A DNA stretch of 64,000 nt from CAZEHS01 sp964424355 (GTDB lineage Bacteria; Bacillota; Clostridia; Peptostreptococcales; Acidaminobacteraceae): NCBI GenBank assembly GCA_964424355.1, contig CAYRIO010000016.1, positions 1 through 64,000 on the forward strand. Reading direction: 5' to 3'. The notes beneath the pieces were generated by a model. The model was given only the letters and a program-made list of their open reading frames with translations, did not search any database and had not been told where the DNA came from. Positions 1-8,602 of the stretch are shown here, in pieces. Numbering within the stretch: position 1 is the first letter of the stretch; every line of letters starts with the position of its first letter. The position numbers and the translations under genes are program-made.

Positions 1-566
1 AAGAACAGATGGGTCTGGGCCATGCCTTCGAAATGAACCCCAACATCACCGATGGCTTCCTGTTGGAGCTGGCACAGGCACAGATGGCCCGGGAGATCTT
101 CCCCAAGGCGCCGCTGAAATACATGCCACCAACAAAATACATGACCGGCGATATCTTCAAGGGTCATATCCAGGATGCCCTGTTCAACATGGTGGGCGTC
201 ATGACCCACCAGGGACTGCAGCTGCTGGGGATGCCCACTGAGGCTATCCATACGCCGTTGATGCAGGACCGGGCGCTGTCCATCGACAATGCCAAATACA
301 TCTTCAACAACATGCGCAGCTTCGGCGACGAAATCGAATTCAAGCAGGACGGCATGATCCAGAAGCGGGCGCAGCATGTCCTCCATGAAGCCACCGAAAT
401 GCTGGAGGAAATTGCGAAGACCGGCCTGATGGATACCATCGAAAAAGGCAAATTCGCCGAAGTGAAGCGTTCACGCACCGGCGGTAAAGGTCTTGACGGC
501 GTATCCCTGAAGGACGAGAAATACTTCAATCCATTTATCGAGCTGATGCTGGGAGGTACCCGCTAA
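1..566 (+). CDS. kamD: D-lysine 5,6-aminomutase alpha subunit, C-terminal part
   Basis: Last ~187 residues of a gene that begins left of the window; the frame is open from base 3. The enzyme uses adenosylcobalamin and PLP to move the terminal amino group of D-lysine (or L-beta-lysine) in anaerobic lysine fermentation, in the cytoplasm. The call rests on the recognisable family C-terminus (residues such as KYMPPTKYMTGDIF and LMLGG) and on the next gene being the matching beta subunit. Its TAA stop shares a base with the kamE start (TAATG), implying translational coupling. The full protein is normally a little over 500 residues, so about two thirds is missing here. Confidence 0.93.
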   Translation, partial: EQMGLGHAFEMNPNITDGFLLELAQAQMAREIFPKAPLKYMPPTKYMTGDIFKGHIQDALFNMVGVMTHQGLQLLGMPTEAIHTPLMQDRALSIDNAKYIFNNMRSFGDEIEFKQDGMIQKRAQHVLHEATEMLEEIAKTGLMDTIEKGKFAEVKRSRTGGKGLDGVSLKDEKYFNPFIELMLGGTR

Positions 567-1321
567 TGTCTACTAATCAATTGGATCTGACACGGGTCAA
601 GCCCTACGGCGACACCATGAACGACGGGATGATGCAGATCAGCTTCACCCTGCCTATCCCCCACGGCCCTGAGGCCATCGAGGCGGCCAAGCAGCTGCTG
701 GAAAAAATGGGCTTGGAAGAACCAGGAATCTGCAGCGCACAGGATCTGGGCGTGGGCATGACCTTTTTCGTGGCCTTCGGTAAATGTTCCCACACCGTAG
801 ACTTTACAAAAATCACGGTTCCCAAGGTTGAAGGGGATGTGATGGATAAATACGGGGTTGAAGCGTTCATTCAGGAAAAAATCGGCCGGGATGTCGTCAT
901 CGTCGGCGCCTGCACCGGTACCGACGCTCACACCGTCGGGATCGACGCGATCTTCAACATGAAGGGCTTCGATGGCCATTACGGTCTGGAGCGCTACAAG
1001 GGCATTGTTGCCATCAACATGGGCAGCCAGGTTCCCAACGAAGAGATGATCGCCAAGGCGATTGAAGTGAACGCCGACGCCATCCTGATCTCCCAGGTGG
1101 TCACGCAGAAGGATGTACACGTTCAAAACCTCAGCAACATGATCGAACTCCTGGAAGCGGAAGGCCTTCGGGATAAGCTGATTGTGGCTTGCGGCGGGCC
1201 TCGGGTCAACCACGAGCTGGCCAAGGAATTGGGCTACGACGCCGGTTTCGGCACCCAAACCTACGCGGAGGATGTGGCATCCTTCATCGTGCAGGCGGTT
1301 GTGGAGCGGGGAAGAGTGTAA
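566..1321 (+). CDS. kamE: D-lysine 5,6-aminomutase beta subunit
   Basis: 251 residues. This subunit carries the cobalamin-binding domain of the KamDE enzyme. The base-off B12 motif DAHTVG is at residues 120-125, giving the axial ligand His122. Lys133 lies 11 residues later, the same spacing as His133 and PLP-binding Lys144 of the characterised clostridial enzyme, so both cofactor residues appear present. The C-terminal half has the Rossmann-like B12 fold pattern (VACGGPRV, GYDAGFG). The start overlaps the kamD stop. A hairpin terminator follows, making this the last gene of the lysine operon. Confidence 0.95.
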   Translation: MSTNQLDLTRVKPYGDTMNDGMMQISFTLPIPHGPEAIEAAKQLLEKMGLEEPGICSAQDLGVGMTFFVAFGKCSHTVDFTKITVPKVEGDVMDKYGVEAFIQEKIGRDVVIVGACTGTDAHTVGIDAIFNMKGFDGHYGLERYKGIVAINMGSQVPNEEMIAKAIEVNADAILISQVVTQKDVHVQNLSNMIELLEAEGLRDKLIVACGGPRVNHELAKELGYDAGFGTQTYAEDVASFIVQAVVERGRV

Positions 1322-1340
1322 TACAGAAAACAACCTCAAA

Positions 1341-1379
1341 AACAGCAGATCAGGCTCCCCTGATTCTGCTGTTTTTTTA
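1341..1379 (+). terminator. Rho-independent terminator after kamE
   Basis: AACAGCAGATCAGG and CCTGATTCTGCTGTT form a long stem (one mismatch) around a short loop, followed by seven T residues. It ends the lysine operon. Confidence 0.9.
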
Positions 1380-1488
1380 TTTTACGAGGACGATTTCAGT
1401 GAGGGGATATGGGTGCCCCTGCATGGCGTTTGCCGTAAAGCCCCATTTTTGTAACCCCGCTGTAATGGCTATTGCCTGCGGTTCGACA

Positions 1489-1494
1489 TATAAT
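1489..1494 (+). promoter_or_regulatory. -10 box for the giant IPT/TIG gene
   Basis: Perfect TATAAT; no good -35 hexamer lies 16-18 bases upstream. Predicted transcription start is near 1501, directly at the 5' edge of the folded leader. The 312-base gap 1322-1633 otherwise holds only the kamE terminator, this box and that leader. Confidence 0.5.
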
Positions 1495-1501
1495 AAAAAT
1501 G

Positions 1502-1569
1502 GTGGTTTCTATCAGTTGCCAAATGGACAACATTTCTAAAGAGAAACGGCCATTATGCCGATAAACCAC
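1502..1569 (+). promoter_or_regulatory. Candidate structured 5' leader with a four-helix junction
   Basis: By eye the RNA closes into an outer stem, 1502-1508/1563-1569 plus 1511-1513/1560-1562 with a 2-base bulge. Three inner hairpins follow: 1515-1520/1525-1531 (one bulged A), 1533-1537/1542-1546 (loop AAAG) and 1547-1550/1557-1560, whose last base competes with the outer stem. It does not match the conserved cores of c-di-GMP-I, c-di-GMP-II, THF or fluoride riboswitches as I know them, and it lacks a T-loop, so it is not a tRNA. It could be a regulatory or mRNA-stabilising element for the gene starting at 1634. No folding calculation was run. Confidence 0.35.
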
Positions 1570-1633
1570 AGATAGTGTGACATTTTGTGATGGTTTTCAA
1601 ACATACATAATCATATCCCCCGGAGGAATTGCC

Positions 1634-4600
1634 ATGAAAATCCTGAGAGGCCATAAACGAAAAACCGCTTGGATGCTGATCCTGATCATGCTGATCACGC
1701 TGATACCCGTAGATGGGGTGAATCTGTTTTCATCCAATGCGCTGGTCGTGGGCTCGGATGCCGAGGGGAACATGGATATAACCAAGATCACCTACAGCAA
1801 GCAGCATGCAGGCTTCAGTTATACCGGCAGCTATATTGAGATCCGGGGAACCAACCTGACGGGGGTTCCTGTCCTGTTCAAGATGTCCAGCGGAGATGGC
1901 TATCCCGGTGGTTTTACAAGCGCAGGGACAAAAAGCTCTTCCAGCAACGATTCCTTTTTGCATTACGACCTGACGTATCTGGAAACCAAGCATTTTCTGG
2001 GCGAGGTGGATGTCAACGGCACCAGCACGGATTTGAGTACGGCGGGTTTTCCCAATATCACCGGGGTGGACAAAGGCATTATCAACCAGGATGACGAAAG
2101 CAACGACACCCTGGTCTTCAACGGGAATTATCTGACTGGCATCAATCAGACCAGCATCGTAGCCAGATATGGGACCGGTATTTTCGCCTCCATGAGCACA
2201 ACAACGGATGCCTCCAAGCTGACGCTGGCGGACATCAATGCCCCGGACCAATTGGGTAATCAGGATATCTACATCAAAAAAATCGACCCGTCCTCCGATC
2301 TGAGTGTTAAACCGGCTATTGAAGTGGAGTATTACTATGCCGATGCCTTCCGGATCATCAAGAATCTGGGGCTGACGAATCTGAGCATGTACCCGACTGC
2401 CGCCTCTCAAGGGGAGTCTGTTTATCTGACCGCGGATAACTTCAACGACAGTGCCGTTTATGGGGTCTATTTTCTTGGGGAAGGGGAAACCTACGCCGAT
2501 TATAACAAATCCGCCTCGGTGACCCTGTCCACGGATAAATCGAAGCTGACCGTCACGGTTCCCCAAAACAGCACCATCACCTCCGGTACGAAGACCGTGA
2601 AGGTGGTTCAGTTCCAATCCGGTGAAATCGTCGCGGAAACCACGGTATCGGACCCATTCAGTTTGATCAGCGCCTCATCGAAGCCCAGCATTACCTGGGT
2701 GAACCCGGACCACGGCCCTGATACGGGCTCTTCCGTACAGATCAAAGGCCGGAACCTCCTGACCTTGAGCCTGCCCAACCTGAGCTGGTACAACGGGGTG
2801 AGCGCCGTCAGTTACAGCGATGGGGAAATGCAGATGGATATTGCCTACAAATTGAGCACAACCAACCCGGATAGCTCTGTCAGCAAGCTGACCTACCAGG
2901 GGAATGAGGTCACCGAAGCAAAGCGGACCGTGAAGGCCACCATCGGTGACAAGTGTACGTTCGAACGGGAGAATGGGGCTGTAAAGTATGAAGCCGGAAC
3001 CGATGACTTCATTTATGTGAAGACTGCAGCCATCAACGATGCGGCAACAGACCCGGTGAAGGATGTCCTGCTGGAAATCGTCACCACCCTGACGACCAAG
3101 GACGCTCTGACCGCCGCCTTAAAGACCTATACCTACCATCAGAGCGCTCTGGATGTGGACGGCTATACCTTCGATGCAAGCTCGGTGCAGCCGACGATCA
3201 CGACGGTTAATCCTGAAATAATCCAGGTTACATCCTCTAAAAAAATGAAGGAAAACACCCTGATTTCCATTGAGGGCAGCAATTTCTTTGTCAATAAGTA
3301 CACGGATACCACCGATGGCACCGTGCATACCAACTATCCGGTGGTGACCATTCAAAACTCGGATGCCCTGGGTACCGGCAGCTTCGAGCTGCTCTTCGAT
3401 AAAAATGGGGATTCCAACAGCACGGATGGCCGCATTTATACAGGGTCTTCCTATGATGATGGCGCTGGAACGGGGCCTTACCTGGAGGACAGCGACGGCA
3501 ATCCGGTGCCGGTGGACATGGTGGTGCTGAATGCCAGCAACGAAGTGGTGGACGGCACCGCGGGCAATGAAACGGGAACCCGGATTGTGCTGTACCTGCC
3601 CACGCTGGCAGGGGTCGACGCCGAGGGGAAGAAAAACATCCAGGTCATCAATCCCCGGCGGGAAGCCCTTGATCTGGGGGATGAGGCCATTGCCCTGGAC
3701 ATTCTGGATTTTGTCGCAGCGGGGGACACCCCGATCATTGAATCGGTTTCCCCCAATATTGTCACCGTAGACGGTGGCGACCAGGTTACGGTAACCGGCA
3801 CCAATATTCAATCGGGGGTGAAGGTGTATCTGGATGGCAAATTGGTCACGGCGGTGACGCGGACCGTTGATGTGCAGGGGAGTGATATCCTGCTGACCTT
3901 CAAGGCCCCTGCCGGCAGATTGGGTAAAACCCAGCTGGCCCTGGTGAATCCCCTGGGTGGGCTGGCAGTACAGGACTTTTACTATGTTTCCTCCTACAAC
4001 AAGGATCCGGCCATCACCACCGTCGCCCCCAATAAGGGCAGCACGGATACGTTGGTGGTCATTACCGGGGACAATTATTTCAAGCCGGATCCCACCGTTG
4101 CCAATGATTCTGGCGTGAATGCCTATCGGCTGCTGGGAAGCCGGGTGTTCTTGGATGGGAAGGATGTCAACAGCTACAACAAGGATGCCCTGGCCAATAT
4201 CGAGTTCCGGTTGTATACCGCACCGGACCCTGTTGCGCTTTTTACCGCGGATACCGCCAATGACCGGGTGCGCACCAGCTCCCTGTACCGCAATGCCGTG
4301 GTGACGGATCTCAGCGGCGGGGTGTTCAAGATCAACTTCGACGTTGATGGTGATCCTGCACTGTATAAGGATGACAGCCTCGTTTATTCCCTGAAGGTGG
4401 ACAGTGGTGACAACGCAATCCACTGTTATGCCGCCGATGGAACTGACCAAGGGGTGGCTGCGGTCACGGTGGATGAAATCACCCTGGATGGTGCCTCTTT
4501 CCTTGAGGTGGAGATGGACAATAACATCCTGGCTGTCGGCAAGGATGCCATCGGCAACGTGGTTCCCCGCCTGGCGGATTACTGGTACAGTGTGGTGGCT

Positions 4601-7600
4601 TCCAATGCAGCTCAGGATGGCTACTTCACCTTCGAACGGCTCTCAGATGGGACAATACGGCTCTCCAACGGACAATTGAACCAATACACCATCATTCTCA
4701 ACGATACGGAGGATGGCTTCATCGCGGTCAGCGATAACGGTGGGGAGCAGGAGCTTACCGTGACGGACAGTTCTGTCACCCTGGAAGGTGAAGGGGCTGG
4801 TGGCCTTACCTTGGATCTGCGCACCCCTTACATTTTCGACACCAAGAATGTCATCACCGGCAACCGGGTGAAAGTGGTGAATAAGTATCAGATCCAGTTC
4901 ACGGTTCCTTTCCTGAGCAGCGGCCAGGGGGCGAAAGATATCGCGGTTGAAAATCCGGATACGAAACGGGCAACCCTGACGAAGGGATTCTTTTACTATG
5001 CAAACCCAGCCTCCAGCCCCGCCATTGCGGCGATTGTTCCCAGTGAGGGTTCTGTTTCGGGAGGCTATCTGATAACCCTGACCGGAAAGGATTTTGAAGA
5101 ATCCAGCAGGGTGTATATCGATGGCGTGGCGGTGGCAACGGCAGATACCGCAGTCAATCTCGACGGCACCGCGCTGACGGTGAAGGTACCCAAATACAGC
5201 TATGACCTTGCGGATTATGATACGGACCGGATTACGGTTCCGGTCGTGGTGCTCAATCAGGATGGGGGCTCCGCAGTGCGGGAGGATGGCTTTACTTATG
5301 TCAGTCCGTCCAGTACCCCCACATTGAGCCAGCTTATCACGAGCAGTGGCTCCACCATTGGGGGAGAGATCGTCGAGATCATCGGATACGATTTCAGATT
5401 TTTTGAACCGTATAAGAACCTGGGAGGCGGCGCCAGCTACGATGTGGGGATTGATACCTTCACGAACTTGAACGGAGGCCTCGCCGGGGTTACAAAAAAA
5501 TGGGACAGCCTGCTGAACAGCCATATGGACGGCACCGTGGATTTGCGGGAGCCAGTGGCCTTTACAAACGATGATTACACCCAGTATTTTTCTTCCCCCA
5601 TCCTGCCCAAGGTCTACTTTGGGGGGAAACAAGCAAAAATCGTGGATTTTGCCAACGGGTATCTGAAAGTGGTGACTCCGGCCAATTCGGCGGGGGCCAT
5701 GGACGTGTACGTCGTCAACAATGATTCCGGGATCTCCAATAAGCTGAAATACACCTATAAGTCCAGCAGCCCCAAAATCAACTACATCAGCCCGGATACC
5801 GGCGCTCGGATCGGGCAGGAAACCCGGGATCTCTTCGGGACCGGGTTTGCCAAGTTCCCCCTCCCCGGCTATACAGGGGATATTGTCTCCGGCTATGCGG
5901 ACGAGATGCCGGGAGTCGATTCCCTGGTGCGTTTTGCGGATATCACCAATCGGGGCATAGCGGTCGGACAAGAAAACGATGGCCGAATCAACTCGGAGCG
6001 GGCCTCGATTTCCCTTGAAGGGGATTTGACCGTGGATTATGATGGAAGCGCAAACACTGTCACCGTGACGGTTGAAGAGGGCGGGGCAACATACACCCGA
6101 ACCTTCGAGGGCTATGATGACAAAAAGCTGCTGATTCCCATGGGCATGCTGAAGAGCAAGACAACGCCGTTCCCCTATTATGTGCCGGATGGGTACAATG
6201 ACGCCGGGACGACGTATAACACGGAGACCAATTATGAATTGATCCTGGTGGAAGTGGATACCGCTTCCAAACGGTTTTACGTAGAGCGGGGCTACGCACC
6301 GCAAACATCGCTGAAAAGCGCTTCCCGCATCACTTTGGACACGCCCTCCTACTGGACCATCGGGCAGGTTAATGTCACCCTGAAAAACCCCGATGGCGGC
6401 GTTGCCACGACCAAGTTCACATACCGGAACCCCGCCTCGGTTCCCACCATCGAGCTGATTAACCCCCAGGCCACCATCACCGGTGAAAGCGCCTACATGG
6501 TGCAGGCCAGTGTGAAGGGCGGCACCACCATCGAGATCAAGGGACACGATTTCTGGGACGGCGTGAAGGTCTATCTGGACCAAACAGAGATGGATATCCA
6601 GGAGATCACCACGGATAATACCGACCCCACCGACCCCCTGGATGTCATCATCGCCAAGGTGCCGGCAGGCAAGGATACGGATATCGGCACCCGCTACCCC
6701 ATCATCGTTGAGAATACGGATGGCGGTATTGCCAACTCCACGGATCCCAAAACTCTGACGAAAGTGGAAACCGATACGACAAAATGGCCTATTTACTTTA
6801 TTTACCGAAAACCCCTGTCCGATCCAGTGATCCTCACCGTCACGCCGTCAAAATCCTCCATCTATGTGAATTCCTCTGGAGTGGGCAACGAAATCGTTCT
6901 CACCGGAACGGATTTCAGAACCGGCGCCAAGGTGTATATCGGGGCTATGTCCGGTGTACCGATCACGCCAACGGAGGTTGAAGCGGAAGGGCGCTACATC
7001 AAGTTCAAGATTCCCGCCAATCTCACCGTAGGGGTCAAGGACATCAATGTAATCAACACAGACTTCGGAACAGGCACCCTGGCCAGCGCCATTACCATCG
7101 TCAGCTATCCCCAGATCACCAGCATCAAATCGGCAGATAACACTGCGGATGTGGAATGGGTCTCCGTAGAGGGGGGCACGAAAATCCGCCTCAACGGGTC
7201 CGGATTCGATTCCGGCGCGAAGGTCTACTTTGGCGGGACCCGCACGGTACTTGACGAAGCCAGCACTGACGCCAACAGCGGGCTCTGGCGAGATAACACC
7301 TACATCGAAGTCACTGATGGAATCGCCGCAACGGCTGTGACATTCGTGGATGCCACCGCCCTGACAGTCACCGTGCCTGCGGTCTTGAAGGAAAAAGAAT
7401 TCACCGTGACCGTCATCAATGGTGATACTGGTATATCCGATGGCGATACCACGGTCCAATACAGCGTGCCGGTTCCTTCAACACCGCTGAATCTGGATGC
7501 GCAGATCGTGAACAATAAATACATCAAGCTGTATGGCTATACCTCTTCAAATTTCGATTACTACGAGATCTACACGTTCATTGGAAGCAAATCCGTTTCC

Positions 7601-8467
7601 AAGCTGGAATCGGATAATTATAAAGACTTCCGGTACCTGGCAACCGCTCAGACGGAACCCTATAAGATCACCAAGCTGGCAGGTCTGGATGAGATGGACG
7701 ATGATGACCGTGTCTATCTGGTCCTGAAGGCCGTCAACAAGTACGGCCCCTCCAACTGGTCCAATATCGCTTATCTGAAATATTCGGAAATCAATGATAT
7801 TAAAGGCGGTTTGGGGATCGAGGATTTTGATGGCAACCTTGATGTGCCGACCGGCAAAGTATTCAGTACCGAAGTAGCCGCCCAGCAGGCAGTGGTGACC
7901 ATCAGCAAGACCGATCTGAAGGGGATGACGACCATCGACATGACCGGCAGCGCGTACAGCGTGGTGCGGGATACCGTGGTGAACGTGCCGGAGGCGGTGG
8001 TTGAGAGCAATTACAACCGCATCAATGTTAAAATGGGCCAGGGACAGCTCAGCTTTTACCCAGCGGTGCTGAATACCTACAGCTTCCAGCGGATTGCCCA
8101 GGGCGATAAGGTGGATACCTACGCCAACCTGCGGTTCGAACCGGTGACGACAGAGTATGCCGGGATGATTCAGCGGAATATCCCCCGGGAGCTGAAGGCC
8201 TATTCCCCCTTGTACCGGGTGAGTACTGCGGCCACCAGCAATGCAGGGACATCAGAGCTCTATGAAATGGCTGGGGCCATGGACCTGGCGCTCCGCTACC
8301 AGTCCCTGCTGCCGACAGGTTTTAACGCTTATACCCTGAAACTCTACTGGTACGATGCCGCGGCTTCCCGCTGGATCGCCCAGAGCAGCTCCGTTGATCT
8401 GAATAACCGTTTGGTTTCGGGGCAGGTATCCCGACCGGGAATCTACATCATCCTGGGCCCCCGATAG
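1634..8467 (+). CDS. Giant secreted protein with about ten IPT/TIG repeats
   Basis: 2277 residues. ATG 1634 was chosen because GGAGG sits 8 bases upstream and a signal-peptide-like N-terminus (basic MKILRGHKRK, then a hydrophobic stretch) follows; an in-frame start at 1577 would put 19 odd residues in front. IPT/TIG immunoglobulin-like units, each of the form P-x-I-x-x-(V/I)-x-P ... G ... I-x-G-x-(D/N)-F, begin near residues 350, 698, 792, 1129, 1228, 1379, 1604, 1730 and 1825, with weaker ones earlier. A fibronectin-III-like segment lies near 1945-2050 and a beta-rich C-terminal domain follows. No SLH domain, LPXTG motif or obvious membrane anchor is seen. Probable role: extracellular filament, adhesin or scaffold; the ligand is unknown. 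It is followed by an SLH protein in the same orientation. Confidence 0.85.
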   Translation: MKILRGHKRKTAWMLILIMLITLIPVDGVNLFSSNALVVGSDAEGNMDITKITYSKQHAGFSYTGSYIEIRGTNLTGVPVLFKMSSGDGYPGGFTSAGTKSSSSNDSFLHYDLTYLETKHFLGEVDVNGTSTDLSTAGFPNITGVDKGIINQDDESNDTLVFNGNYLTGINQTSIVARYGTGIFASMSTTTDASKLTLADINAPDQLGNQDIYIKKIDPSSDLSVKPAIEVEYYYADAFRIIKNLGLTNLSMYPTAASQGESVYLTADNFNDSAVYGVYFLGEGETYADYNKSASVTLSTDKSKLTVTVPQNSTITSGTKTVKVVQFQSGEIVAETTVSDPFSLISASSKPSITWVNPDHGPDTGSSVQIKGRNLLTLSLPNLSWYNGVSAVSYSDGEMQMDIAYKLSTTNPDSSVSKLTYQGNEVTEAKRTVKATIGDKCTFERENGAVKYEAGTDDFIYVKTAAINDAATDPVKDVLLEIVTTLTTKDALTAALKTYTYHQSALDVDGYTFDASSVQPTITTVNPEIIQVTSSKKMKENTLISIEGSNFFVNKYTDTTDGTVHTNYPVVTIQNSDALGTGSFELLFDKNGDSNSTDGRIYTGSSYDDGAGTGPYLEDSDGNPVPVDMVVLNASNEVVDGTAGNETGTRIVLYLPTLAGVDAEGKKNIQVINPRREALDLGDEAIALDILDFVAAGDTPIIESVSPNIVTVDGGDQVTVTGTNIQSGVKVYLDGKLVTAVTRTVDVQGSDILLTFKAPAGRLGKTQLALVNPLGGLAVQDFYYVSSYNKDPAITTVAPNKGSTDTLVVITGDNYFKPDPTVANDSGVNAYRLLGSRVFLDGKDVNSYNKDALANIEFRLYTAPDPVALFTADTANDRVRTSSLYRNAVVTDLSGGVFKINFDVDGDPALYKDDSLVYSLKVDSGDNAIHCYAADGTDQGVAAVTVDEITLDGASFLEVEMDNNILAVGKDAIGNVVPRLADYWYSVVASNAAQDGYFTFERLSDGTIRLSNGQLNQYTIILNDTEDGFIAVSDNGGEQELTVTDSSVTLEGEGAGGLTLDLRTPYIFDTKNVITGNRVKVVNKYQIQFTVPFLSSGQGAKDIAVENPDTKRATLTKGFFYYANPASSPAIAAIVPSEGSVSGGYLITLTGKDFEESSRVYIDGVAVATADTAVNLDGTALTVKVPKYSYDLADYDTDRITVPVVVLNQDGGSAVREDGFTYVSPSSTPTLSQLITSSGSTIGGEIVEIIGYDFRFFEPYKNLGGGASYDVGIDTFTNLNGGLAGVTKKWDSLLNSHMDGTVDLREPVAFTNDDYTQYFSSPILPKVYFGGKQAKIVDFANGYLKVVTPANSAGAMDVYVVNNDSGISNKLKYTYKSSSPKINYISPDTGARIGQETRDLFGTGFAKFPLPGYTGDIVSGYADEMPGVDSLVRFADITNRGIAVGQENDGRINSERASISLEGDLTVDYDGSANTVTVTVEEGGATYTRTFEGYDDKKLLIPMGMLKSKTTPFPYYVPDGYNDAGTTYNTETNYELILVEVDTASKRFYVERGYAPQTSLKSASRITLDTPSYWTIGQVNVTLKNPDGGVATTKFTYRNPASVPTIELINPQATITGESAYMVQASVKGGTTIEIKGHDFWDGVKVYLDQTEMDIQEITTDNTDPTDPLDVIIAKVPAGKDTDIGTRYPIIVENTDGGIANSTDPKTLTKVETDTTKWPIYFIYRKPLSDPVILTVTPSKSSIYVNSSGVGNEIVLTGTDFRTGAKVYIGAMSGVPITPTEVEAEGRYIKFKIPANLTVGVKDINVINTDFGTGTLASAITIVSYPQITSIKSADNTADVEWVSVEGGTKIRLNGSGFDSGAKVYFGGTRTVLDEASTDANSGLWRDNTYIEVTDGIAATAVTFVDATALTVTVPAVLKEKEFTVTVINGDTGISDGDTTVQYSVPVPSTPLNLDAQIVNNKYIKLYGYTSSNFDYYEIYTFIGSKSVSKLESDNYKDFRYLATAQTEPYKITKLAGLDEMDDDDRVYLVLKAVNKYGPSNWSNIAYLKYSEINDIKGGLGIEDFDGNLDVPTGKVFSTEVAAQQAVVTISKTDLKGMTTIDMTGSAYSVVRDTVVNVPEAVVESNYNRINVKMGQGQLSFYPAVLNTYSFQRIAQGDKVDTYANLRFEPVTTEYAGMIQRNIPRELKAYSPLYRVSTAATSNAGTSELYEMAGAMDLALRYQSLLPTGFNAYTLKLYWYDAAASRWIAQSSSVDLNNRLVSGQVSRPGIYIILGPR

Positions 8468-8602
8468 ACGCACTTGAAGCACCCTTAAGAATCAAATGCC
8501 ATCAGGAAACGAGATAGACAAACGCCGTGAACAACTGACTGCAGCTGTTACCGCTGCGGCTAAGTGATTAATCACCATGCTTTCTGAAAAAGGAGCCCTC
8601 TC

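Noticed and set aside
1..1321. Ornithine 4,5-aminomutase (oraS/oraE)
   Set aside because: The subunit split and the size of the 251-residue B12 subunit fit KamD/KamE; OraE is a much larger single subunit.
1475..1490. GGTTCGA, resembling a tRNA T-loop
   Set aside because: No matching T stem, anticodon arm or acceptor stem around it; it lies in a promoter.
1502..1569. c-di-GMP (GEMM) riboswitch
   Set aside because: The conserved GCAAACC / GACGCAAAGCC core and the tetraloop-receptor arrangement are absent.
3119..6583. Long open frames on the minus strand (443 and 646 codons) inside the IPT/TIG gene
   Set aside because: They are mirror frames of a GC-rich repetitive gene. They have no ribosome binding sites or family features, while the plus-strand protein has clear repeats.
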